In this document: piece by piece, positions 5,620-12,613 of the stretch
How positions within the stretch are numbered: position 1 is the first letter of the stretch
How the letters are laid out: each line of letters starts with the position of its first letter
NCBI GenBank assembly: GCA_021791075.1
Contig: JAJYXH010000057.1
Span: forward strand, 1-12,698
DNA from: Microcaldota archaeon
GTDB taxonomy: Archaea > Micrarchaeota > Micrarchaeia > Micrarchaeales > CABMGC01
DNA: 12,698 nucleotides
Direction: 5' to 3'
The notes under the pieces: generated by a model
Database searches by the model: none
What the model was told of the DNA's origin: nothing
Seen by the model: the letters and a program-made list of their open reading frames with translations, nothing else
Made by a program: the position numbers and the translations under genes

Positions 5620-6846
5620 ATGCCAAGATCGCGAACTCCGGATGCAGATCCAAAAGCCAAAAAGGCTGCGGACAACTATCCCGCAATTCTTTACGCAAAG
5701 GGTGACGGCGTCGGGCCAGAGATCATGGCAAGCGCAATCTCGGCAATAGACGCCGCGGTGCGATACGCATATAGCGGCAAGAGGGAGATCTCCTGGAAGG
5801 AGATAGTGATAGGCAAAGAGGCGTCGAAGAAGCTCGGGGATCCTCTTCCGGAAAAGACGGTCGGCCTGATCAGGTCGCACAAGCTGCTCCTAAAAGGACC
5901 TCTCGAGACCCCGGTAGGCACGGGCCATAGGTCTCTAAACGTAGAGCTCAGGATGCTTCTCGATCTCTATGCCAACATAAGGCCGGTCAAGTACTTCGAG
6001 GGATTGAAGAGCCCGCTGTCGAATCCTAAAGCCGTAGACATGGTGATATTCAGGGAGAACACCGACGATATCTATACCGGAATAGAGTGGGGGTATGACA
6101 GCGAGAATGCACGCGCGTTGCGGTCTTTCGTCTCGGAGAGATACCACATATACCTCGAAACTGATGCCGGCATCGGAATAAAGCAGATAAGCAGGTCAAA
6201 GACCGAGAGGATCACAAGGGCCGCAATCGAATATGCAATAAAAAATAAGAGAAGATCGGTCACGATAATGCACAAGGGAAACATAATGAAGTTTACCGAG
6301 GGCGCATTCCGGGAGTGGGCATACGAGACAGCCATCAGGGAGTACCGCGGCAGCATTGTAACCGAGGCCGAGGTTGTGCAGAGGTACAACGGGAATGTGC
6401 CAAAGGGAAAGATCCTGATAAATGACAGGATAGCGGACAACATGTTCCAGCAGATAATAACCAGGCCTGGAGATTACGACATAATCCTGGCGCCAAACCT
6501 GAACGGCGATTACATCTCAGATGCGGCCGGCGCCCTTGTCGGGGACATCGGGGTTCTCGGCAGCGCGGACATAGGGGAGAGATCCGGGATGTTCGAGGCC
6601 GTCCACGGGACTGCGCAGAAGTACGCGGGGAAGAATGTTGCCAATCCGACCGGCATAATAATTTCCGGCGCGATGATGTTGGAGTACATGGGTTGGGAAG
6701 AGGCCGCCGAAGTTCTCCGCAAGGCTGTCGAGTCAGCGATAAAGGACGGAAAGGTCACAGATGACCTTGCAAGATACGCAAAGGTGAAGGCACTCGGCAC
6801 AAAGGAGTACACGGCCGAGATAATAAAGAGGATAGGAAAAGGCTAA
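5620..6846 (+). CDS. icd: Isocitrate dehydrogenase, NADP-type
   Basis: Icd oxidatively decarboxylates isocitrate to 2-oxoglutarate. The 408-residue product closely resembles the E. coli type. Substrate residues are seen in HRSLNVELR (103-111; Ser105 matches E. coli Ser113, Asn107 matches Asn115), Arg121, FREN (144-147) and Tyr152. Lys219 and Asp269 match the catalytic lysine and a metal ligand, and GDYISDAAG (296-304) carries the other metal aspartates. In the cofactor loop HGTAQKYAG (329-337), Lys334 and Tyr335 match the NADP-binding pair of E. coli (344/345), where NAD enzymes usually have Asp and Ile, so NADP use is inferred. His103 replaces the common Ile before RSLN. The first 20 residues are a charged extension. 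The gene converges on gltA, and their stop codons overlap by 4 nt. Identity is very sure, cofactor fairly sure. Confidence 0.96.
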   Translation: MPRSRTPDADPKAKKAADNYPAILYAKGDGVGPEIMASAISAIDAAVRYAYSGKREISWKEIVIGKEASKKLGDPLPEKTVGLIRSHKLLLKGPLETPVGTGHRSLNVELRMLLDLYANIRPVKYFEGLKSPLSNPKAVDMVIFRENTDDIYTGIEWGYDSENARALRSFVSERYHIYLETDAGIGIKQISRSKTERITRAAIEYAIKNKRRSVTIMHKGNIMKFTEGAFREWAYETAIREYRGSIVTEAEVVQRYNGNVPKGKILINDRIADNMFQQIITRPGDYDIILAPNLNGDYISDAAGALVGDIGVLGSADIGERSGMFEAVHGTAQKYAGKNVANPTGIIISGAMMLEYMGWEEAAEVLRKAVESAIKDGKVTDDLARYAKVKALGTKEYTAEIIKRIGKG

Positions 6847-7997
6847 CTCCTCTTCCCGATCGGCACGTACCTGATGTCAAGGGGCCCTGTGTAGCTCTCA
6901 AGCGGCCTGAGCAGCCTGTCGTGCTCCCAGTACTCGAGCATGTGTGCGCACCATCCGGGAATCCTGCTCACAGCAAAGAGCGGAGTGAAGAGATCCGGCG
7001 CTATCCCTATCGAGGTGTAGACTGGGCCCGAGAAGAGGTCCACATTCGGCCATATGCCCCTTGACTTCCCCAGCTTCTCGATCATCATCTTCTCCTCCCT
7101 CAGCGCTATCTCGGTCAGCTTCCTGACTTCAGGCGATGAGCTCTTCTGCAGCTCCTCGAGAGTCGATCTTATTATCCTTGCCCGCGGATCATAAGTCTTG
7201 TACACGCGGTGCCCAAACCCCATTATCTTTTCCCTCTTGCCAAGGGCATCCTCTATGTACCTCTCCGTGTTCTCCGGTTCGCCGATCTCCCTCATCATCT
7301 TCAACGCGGCTTCGTCAGCGCCCCCGTGCAGTGGCCCCTTAAGAGTCGCAACTCCTGCAGTTATCGCGGCATAGAGGTCTGCAAGCGTCGAGCCCGTAAC
7401 CAGCGTGGAGAATGTGGATGCATTCGAGCTGTGCTCCGCATGGAGTATCAGCATCAGGTCGAGCACCTTCGCCTGCTTCTCAGTGGGCTTCTTGCCGTTG
7501 AGCATGTAGAGGAAGTTGGCCGCGTGGCTCAGCGATTGGTCGGGCCTGACGTACTTCTTTGCCGACATTCGCCTTCCTATCGCCGCTGTTATGCTGCCGA
7601 ACTTCGAGATCAGGCTGATGCTCTTTCTCAGGTTCTCCTCTCTAGTCTCAACATATGCATCTTTGTCGTACGCGGGGAGCGCCGAGATCGCGGTTCTGAG
7701 AACGTCCATTGGGTGCGCCCTGCCTGTCATCTCGTCAATAATCCCCAATATCGGCTTCGGTATCTGCCTCTCGGATCTCAACTGTCTGTCAAATCCGAGA
7801 AATTCTCTTCTTGATGGAAGCTTCCCCTCCACCAGAAGATAGCAGACCTCCTCGAACGTCGAGTTCTTGGCAAGGGACTCAATCGAGTATCCCCTGTAGT
7901 AGAGCTTGCCGTTAACCCCGTCTACGTCGGAGATCTTCGACTCGGTGAAGTATACTCCCTGAAGCCCTTGAGCGATGCCGGGATCTGACTTGTCCAT
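6843..7997 (-). CDS. gltA: Citrate synthase
   Basis: The enzyme condenses oxaloacetate and acetyl-CoA to citrate, the entry step of the TCA cycle. It is a type II-fold protein of archaeal length: 384 residues from ATG 7997, or 388 from ATG 8009. Numbered from the longer form, the catalytic set is His228 in GPLHGGADEA, His267 in MGFGHRVYKTYDPRA and Asp324 in NVDLFSG. Other signatures are LHAEHSSNAST (189-199), GRAHPMDVLR (96-105) and SRIPGW (348-353). I prefer 7997 because the TATA box centred near 8030 predicts transcription start near 8003, which would exclude the 8009 ATG, and because archaeal homologues such as that of Thermoplasma have about 384 residues. It diverges from acnA across a very short spacer. 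A 2-methylcitrate synthase role cannot be fully excluded, but the aconitase and Icd neighbours favour citrate synthase. Confidence 0.95.
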   Translation of the reverse strand: MDKSDPGIAQGLQGVYFTESKISDVDGVNGKLYYRGYSIESLAKNSTFEEVCYLLVEGKLPSRREFLGFDRQLRSERQIPKPILGIIDEMTGRAHPMDVLRTAISALPAYDKDAYVETREENLRKSISLISKFGSITAAIGRRMSAKKYVRPDQSLSHAANFLYMLNGKKPTEKQAKVLDLMLILHAEHSSNASTFSTLVTGSTLADLYAAITAGVATLKGPLHGGADEAALKMMREIGEPENTERYIEDALGKREKIMGFGHRVYKTYDPRARIIRSTLEELQKSSSPEVRKLTEIALREEKMMIEKLGKSRGIWPNVDLFSGPVYTSIGIAPDLFTPLFAVSRIPGWCAHMLEYWEHDRLLRPLESYTGPLDIRYVPIGKRS

Positions 7998-8020
7998 GCC
8001 AACTATCATAACATGGTAAG

Positions 8021-8036
8021 CGAGATTTTTATACTT
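8021..8036. promoter_or_regulatory. Shared TATA box for divergent gltA and acnA
   Basis: The 46-nt spacer between the outermost start codons has one evident TATA-like element, TTTTTATAC at 8026-8034. On the plus strand its centre is about 26 nt before the acnA ATG (8056), giving a leaderless message. On the minus strand it reads GTATAAAAA and predicts a start near 8003, just before the gltA ATG at 7997. One element could thus direct both genes. Confidence 0.5.
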
Positions 8037-8055
8037 TGTTTACAATTGAGTATAG

Positions 8056-10869
8056 ATGTCAAGCCAAAATCGTGAGATCAATCCCTCAGAGTGCATAGAC
8101 ACGTTCTCACTTTCAAGCGGAAGAAAGGTAAGGTACTACTCACTGAAACGGCTGGAGAAGCTGGGATTAAAGGAGATATCGAGGCTTCCGTTCTCTATCA
8201 GGATAATTCTCGAGTCGCTCCTAAGAAATATGGATGGAAGGGCGATAAAGGAGGAGGATGTAAGGATCCTCGCAGAATGGAACCCTAAAAGCCCGGAGAA
8301 CAGGGACATACCATTAAAGGTCTCGAGGATACTCATGCAGGACTTCACCGGCGTGCCTGCGGTGGTAGATCTCGCCTCGATGAGGGACTTTGTGGCAAAG
8401 GCTGGGAGCGATGCCAACGTCATCCAGCCCATGATACCGGTAGATCTTATCATAGACCACTCCGTCCAGGTCGATGCGTTCAACGTGATAAACGCGCTCG
8501 AGATCAACCAAAAGAAGGAGATAGAAAGGAACCACGAGCGTTACCACCTTCTGAAATGGGCTCACTACGCATTCAACGGCTTCAAGGTCTTCCCTCCTTC
8601 AGCGGGAATCTGCCATCAGGTAAATCTCGAGTATCTTGCAACATGCGTGAGCATGATTCCTGGCAAGGATGGATATCTTGCATTCCCCGATGTCCTTGTG
8701 GGCACAGACTCGCACACCACGATGATAAACGGCCTAGGCGTCATAGGGTTCGGGGTCGGAGGAATAGAGGCCGAGGCGGCAATGCTCGGCGAACCGATAG
8801 GATTCCTCACGCCAAAGGTCCTGGGGGTGCACCTTAAGGGAAAGCTGAAAAGCGGCGTAACGGCAACCGACTTCGCCCTGACACTTACAAGAAAGCTCCG
8901 CGAGCGCGGAGTTGTGAACATGTTTGTCGAGTTCTTCGGGGAGGGCATGGACTCGCTCTCACTGCCTGACAGGGCAACTCTCTCAAACATGTGCCCCGAG
9001 TACGGCGCAACAGTGGCGATCTTCCCCGTAGACAACGAGACTCTGGAGTACATGAGAAAGACGGGAAGGAGCAAGGAGCAGGTGGAGCTCGTGAAGAGGT
9101 ACTATACGGAGCAGGGAATGTTCGGCGTGGACCACCAGAAGCTCTCGTACAGCGACGTGATGGAGGTCGATCTCTCAACGATAGAGTCATGCGTCTCAGG
9201 TCCGAGCCAGCCCAAGCAGGAGGTGCCGCTAGGCAAGATAGGTGATAGTTTCCGCTCCGCATTCACCCTGAGTCCCGGAGCAGGGCAGGGGTACGAGCAT
9301 CACAAGCTAAGCGCAAGCGACTACACCAGATGGTCCTCGGAGAGCCTTGCCGCCGAGAACGGAAGGATAAAGAACGCGCCCAAGGCCGGAGAGATAAGGA
9401 CCGTAAGGATAAGATACGAGAACGGGCAGGAGGTGGAGTTATCCGATGGGGATGTGGTCATATCATCAATAACCAGCTGCACAAACACAAGCAATCCCTC
9501 GGTAATGATAGCGGCAGGCCTGCTCGCGAGGAATGCGGTTGCGCGCGGCCTCAAGGTGAACAAGCGCAAGGTAAAGACCAGCTTCGGACCGGGTTCGAGG
9601 GTCGTTGAGAGATACATGGAGAAGGCAGGCCTCATGGTCCACCTGAACAAGCTTGGCTTCGACCTTGTCGGATACGGATGCATAACGTGCATAGGGAACA
9701 GCGGCCCGCTGATAGAGAAGCAGAGCGAGGAGATAAACAGTCACGGTCTCGCTGTAGCTGCAGTCCTATCCGGAAACAGGAACTACGAGGCGAGGATACA
9801 TCCTGACATAAGGGCAAACTACCTGATGTCGCCTCCGCTTGTTGTAGCGTTTGCGATAGCGGGAAGCGTCCTGAAGGATCTCACCAAGGAGCCCCTCGGA
9901 ACTGGAAAGGACGGAAAGGAGGTCTATCTCCACGAGATATGGCCCTCGGAGAAGGAGATAAGGGACGTGATGGCAGAGTGCGTCTCCGAGAGCCTCTTCG
10001 CAAAGGAGTACGGAAAGACGATCTACGATGTAAATCCGTTCTGGAACGGCATGCGTGTGAAGAGGGAGAAGATGTACGACTGGAACGCGGAGAGCACATA
10101 CATAGCACCGCCTCCGTTCTTCAATGGCCTTTCTAAGGGGCGGGGCGATATAAAGCAGATTGACAACGCGATGGTTATAGCGGTCTTTGGAGACTCGGTC
10201 TCTACAGATCACATCTCCCCTGCCGGCGCAATAGCAGAGAATAGCCCTGCCGGAATATACCTCAAGTCAAAGGGCGTAAGCCCCACCGATTTCAACACGT
10301 ACGGCTCGAGGAGGGGCAACCACGAGGTCATGATGAGGGGAACGTTCGCAAACAAGAGGATAAAGAACCTCATGCTTGGCGGTGCGGAAGGCGGAGCCAC
10401 GGTTCATTATCCTGACGGCGCGCAGATGAGCATCTACGATGCGGCGATGAGGTACAAGAAGCAGAACATTCCCTTGGTTGTCTTCGCCGGGACGGAGTAC
10501 GGATCCGGAAGCTCGAGGGACTGGGCCGCAAAGGGACCCATGCTGCTCGGGGTAAAGGCCGTCGTGGCGAAGAGCTTCGAGAGAATCCACAGGAGCAACC
10601 TGATAGGGATGGGAATAATTCCCCTGACGTTCAAGAACGGCGAGGATGCCGCGACTCTGCAAATCGACTACTCCAAGCCTGTCACGATCATGCTCGGCTC
10701 AGATATCAAGCCAGGATCGGAGGTAAGGATGTCATTCTCAAGGAGGGACGGAAGGAGGGCAGAGGCAAGCCTAAAGGTTAGGATAGACACAGACGTTGAG
10801 ATGGACTACTACAAGGATGGCGGGATACTCAACCACGTGATAAAGGGGCTTCTGAAGAAGCGTTCGTGA
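8056..10869 (+). CDS. acnA: Aconitate hydratase, AcnA/IRP1 type
   Basis: Aconitase interconverts citrate and isocitrate through cis-aconitate using a [4Fe-4S] cluster. The cluster cysteines are Cys475 in SITSCTNTSNPSVM and Cys542 and Cys545 in GYGCITCIGNSGP, with the spacing of AcnA and IRP1. Other family blocks are QDFTGVPAVVDLASMRD near residue 95, VGTDSHTTMINGLGVIGFGVGG near 218-240, and GTEYGSGSSRDWAAKGP from 812, with the swivel-domain active-site serine and arginine. The order is the AcnA one (catalytic domains 1-3, linker, swivel domain 4), not AcnB. At 937 residues it is slightly longer than the common 890-910. The ATG has no ribosome site and lies about 26 nt from the shared TATA box, so it is probably leaderless. 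mqo follows within 15 nt, forming an acnA-mqo unit. Identity is very sure. Confidence 0.97.
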   Translation: MSSQNREINPSECIDTFSLSSGRKVRYYSLKRLEKLGLKEISRLPFSIRIILESLLRNMDGRAIKEEDVRILAEWNPKSPENRDIPLKVSRILMQDFTGVPAVVDLASMRDFVAKAGSDANVIQPMIPVDLIIDHSVQVDAFNVINALEINQKKEIERNHERYHLLKWAHYAFNGFKVFPPSAGICHQVNLEYLATCVSMIPGKDGYLAFPDVLVGTDSHTTMINGLGVIGFGVGGIEAEAAMLGEPIGFLTPKVLGVHLKGKLKSGVTATDFALTLTRKLRERGVVNMFVEFFGEGMDSLSLPDRATLSNMCPEYGATVAIFPVDNETLEYMRKTGRSKEQVELVKRYYTEQGMFGVDHQKLSYSDVMEVDLSTIESCVSGPSQPKQEVPLGKIGDSFRSAFTLSPGAGQGYEHHKLSASDYTRWSSESLAAENGRIKNAPKAGEIRTVRIRYENGQEVELSDGDVVISSITSCTNTSNPSVMIAAGLLARNAVARGLKVNKRKVKTSFGPGSRVVERYMEKAGLMVHLNKLGFDLVGYGCITCIGNSGPLIEKQSEEINSHGLAVAAVLSGNRNYEARIHPDIRANYLMSPPLVVAFAIAGSVLKDLTKEPLGTGKDGKEVYLHEIWPSEKEIRDVMAECVSESLFAKEYGKTIYDVNPFWNGMRVKREKMYDWNAESTYIAPPPFFNGLSKGRGDIKQIDNAMVIAVFGDSVSTDHISPAGAIAENSPAGIYLKSKGVSPTDFNTYGSRRGNHEVMMRGTFANKRIKNLMLGGAEGGATVHYPDGAQMSIYDAAMRYKKQNIPLVVFAGTEYGSGSSRDWAAKGPMLLGVKAVVAKSFERIHRSNLIGMGIIPLTFKNGEDAATLQIDYSKPVTIMLGSDIKPGSEVRMSFSRRDGRRAEASLKVRIDTDVEMDYYKDGGILNHVIKGLLKKRS

Positions 10870-10884
10870 TGATTGGTAGTTGGC

Positions 10885-12237
10885 ATGCCTAAGATGTACG
10901 ACGTGATAATTGTCGGCGGGGGAATAACAGGAGCATCGCTACTATATGCGATAAGCAGGTACTCGGACATAAAGAGCGTGCTGATGCTAGAGAAGTACGG
11001 CGGCCTTGCGCCGCTGAACTCGAACAGCAGGAACAACGCGCAGACGCTGCACTTCGGGGACATAGAGACAAACTACTCTCTAGAGACGGCAAAGAGGACC
11101 AACGATGCGGCGAAGCTGCTGCTCAGATACACGGAGTCGCTTCCGGTTGCGGTAAGGTCGGAGGTGATCAGGAAGTGCCAGAAGATGGTCCTTGCAGTGG
11201 GAGAATTCGAGATGGGCCTTCTCGAGAAGACGTACTCAAACATCAGCCCGCTCTTTCCAACTCTGCGGAAAGCGGAGAGGAGGGAGATAGGAAGACTGGA
11301 GCCGTACGTGGTGAAGGGCCGCGATAGAGACGAGAGGATAATGGCCCTCGTATCGCAGCACGGATACATGGTAGATTTCGGCAAGGTGACAAAGACCTTT
11401 GCCGACAAAGCACTTCTTAACAGGAAGCTCAAACCTGAGATAAAGTTCAATACGCGAGTGACAAAAGCGGAGAGGCACGGCGACGGGTTCATAGTAACTG
11501 CCGCAAACGGGGACGAGTACCATGGACGCTTCGTGGTATTCGCAACGGGGGCATACAGCCTCTACTTCGCAAAGTCGATGGGATACGACAATAACCTCTC
11601 GGTGCTTTCCGTCTCGGGCAACTTCTACTACTCGAAAAAGGTGCTGAAAGGAAAGGTCTACAGGGTCCAGATCGGCGGAATCCCGTTCGCGGCTGTGCAC
11701 GGGGACCCCGAGATAACGAATCCGAACGTGACAAGGTTCGGCCCCACGGTAAGCCTGCCGCTTACCCTTGAGAAGGGCCATGGCGGAACGGTAGGGGATT
11801 ACCTGAAGACCTTCGACTTCGACCTTCCCATGCTCATAAGCATGAAGAATATACTGCTCAACAGGGACATAATGCGGATTCTCTCGAAGAACCTCCTATA
11901 CGACCTTCCCGTGATAGGCAAGCGGGAGTTCCTGAAGAACGAGGCCGGACGGATAGTGCCGTCGCTAAGGAACGAGGACATATGGCTGGCAAAGGGAATC
12001 GGGGGAATAAGGCCGCAGATAATAGACGAGAACAAGAGATCGCTGGTGCTGGGAGAGGCGAAGCTCAAGGAGGACGGTATAATCTTCAACGTGACGCCAT
12101 CGCCAGGAGCAACGTCGTGCCTCTCAGGAGCAGTTGCAGACCTTAAGACGATCACAGAGCATCTGGGCAAGGAGTTCGATGCGCAGAAGTTCGAGAGAGA
12201 GCTGGGAGAGGCAAAGCACCACCTAAAGCGTGTATGA
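10885..12237 (+). CDS. mqo: Malate:quinone oxidoreductase, short (Helicobacter-like) form
   Basis: Mqo is a peripheral FAD enzyme that oxidises L-malate to oxaloacetate and reduces membrane quinone. The Rossmann motif VGGGITG is at residues 10-16 from ATG 10885. Further blocks match my memory of the 450-residue Helicobacter pylori Mqo: NAQTLHFGDIETNY (about 50-63), GKVYRVQIGGIPFAAVHGDP, VIGKREFLKNEAGRIVPSL, GGIRPQIIDENKRSLVLGE and TPSPGATSCL. From 10885 the length is also 450. A TTG at 10873, 3 nt after acnA, would add four residues, and ATG 10894 would remove three. The hydroxyacid oxidases of the wider DAO/L-2-hydroxyglutarate family are an alternative, but the repeated block matches favour Mqo. 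It sits behind acnA and its last bases overlap the start of a small gene (ATGA). It closes malate to oxaloacetate without an NAD malate dehydrogenase. Confidence 0.92.
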   Translation: MPKMYDVIIVGGGITGASLLYAISRYSDIKSVLMLEKYGGLAPLNSNSRNNAQTLHFGDIETNYSLETAKRTNDAAKLLLRYTESLPVAVRSEVIRKCQKMVLAVGEFEMGLLEKTYSNISPLFPTLRKAERREIGRLEPYVVKGRDRDERIMALVSQHGYMVDFGKVTKTFADKALLNRKLKPEIKFNTRVTKAERHGDGFIVTAANGDEYHGRFVVFATGAYSLYFAKSMGYDNNLSVLSVSGNFYYSKKVLKGKVYRVQIGGIPFAAVHGDPEITNPNVTRFGPTVSLPLTLEKGHGGTVGDYLKTFDFDLPMLISMKNILLNRDIMRILSKNLLYDLPVIGKREFLKNEAGRIVPSLRNEDIWLAKGIGGIRPQIIDENKRSLVLGEAKLKEDGIIFNVTPSPGATSCLSGAVADLKTITEHLGKEFDAQKFERELGEAKHHLKRV

Positions 12238-12488
12238 ACGGCTGGAAAAATCATCTAAGACACCTTTTCGGAAACCCACACTATTTAGAGGTGGGTAGTT
12301 TATCTGGAGAGATAACAAAGAGCGAGGCGAAGGAGCTGAAGGCTCTTATAAGAGACACAAAGAAGAGGGAAGTTATCCTGCCAATCGTAGGGGAGAGGAC
12401 GATAGCCTATCCTGGAGCGTCAGTGATCTCGCCTGCTGAGAGAAAAAGAATAAATTCTAGGCCAATAGATTACCGGCTTCCCTTCTAG
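12234..12488 (+). CDS. Small protein of unknown function coupled to mqo
   Basis: The product has 84 residues and I do not recognise it. Its ATG overlaps the mqo stop (ATGA, 12234-12237), the classic layout for translational coupling, so it is probably made with Mqo from the acnA-mqo message. The sequence is basic and soluble, with a charged helix SEAKELKALIRDTKKRE, a strand-like VILPIVGERTIAYPGASVIS, and a basic C-terminus. There is no membrane span or cysteine motif. Codon use matches the chromosome. A hairpin (12274-12296) lies inside the first 21 codons; if that marks an old element boundary, the GTG at 12291 could be the real start. A role as a small partner of Mqo is possible but rests on position only. 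Confidence 0.6.
   Translation: MNGWKNHLRHLFGNPHYLEVGSLSGEITKSEAKELKALIRDTKKREVILPIVGERTIAYPGASVISPAERKRINSRPIDYRLPF
12274..12296 (+). repeat. Hairpin resembling the tnpB-proximal hairpin
   Basis: ACCCAC (12274-12279) pairs with GTGGGT (12291-12296) around an AT-rich loop containing TTTAG. The arm-loop-arm pattern AAACCCA...TTxAG...TGGG is shared with the hairpin at 12542-12562. It lies within the small ORF, so it may be a chance coding palindrome or a leftover insertion-sequence end. Confidence 0.35.
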
Positions 12489-12541
12489 TTGCCCAAGTTC
12501 GGGCAGTGCCTGGCTTTCTTATAAATGCAAACCACAGAAAA

Positions 12542-12562
12542 CCCATATCCTTCAGGTATGGG
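12542..12562 (+). mobile_element. Candidate left-end hairpin of an IS200/IS605-type element
   Basis: CCCATATC (12542-12549) pairs with GGTATGGG (12555-12562), with one G-T pair, around the loop CTTCA. It stands about 50 nt before the tnpB start in an AT-richer stretch. IS200/IS605 elements have subterminal imperfect hairpins rather than inverted repeats, so this is a reasonable left end. An exact boundary and the target site cannot be fixed without the right end or an empty site. GCATATGC (12572-12579) is a further 8-bp palindrome nearby. Confidence 0.5.
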
Positions 12563-12580
12563 GTGAATGCGGCATATGCT

Positions 12581-12591
12581 GATAAATATAC
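12581..12591 (+). promoter_or_regulatory. TATA-like box of tnpB
   Basis: GATAAATATAC is centred about 27 nt before the ATG at 12614, with no ribosome site in between, consistent with a leaderless tnpB transcript. A second TATA-like stretch, TTATAAATG (12520-12528), lies outside the hairpin and would start transcription near 12550. Confidence 0.4.
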
Positions 12592-12613
12592 AAATTAGAA
12601 AGATGAAATAAAC

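Noticed and set aside
9766..10662. Minus-strand open frames within acnA
   Set aside because: Antisense shadows of a long, GC-rich, strongly conserved gene.
12491..12504. GCCC/GGGC hairpin just after the small gene as a terminator
   Set aside because: Only a 4-bp stem with a 6-nt loop and no clear T-run directly after it; archaeal termination relies mainly on T-runs, so support is too weak.
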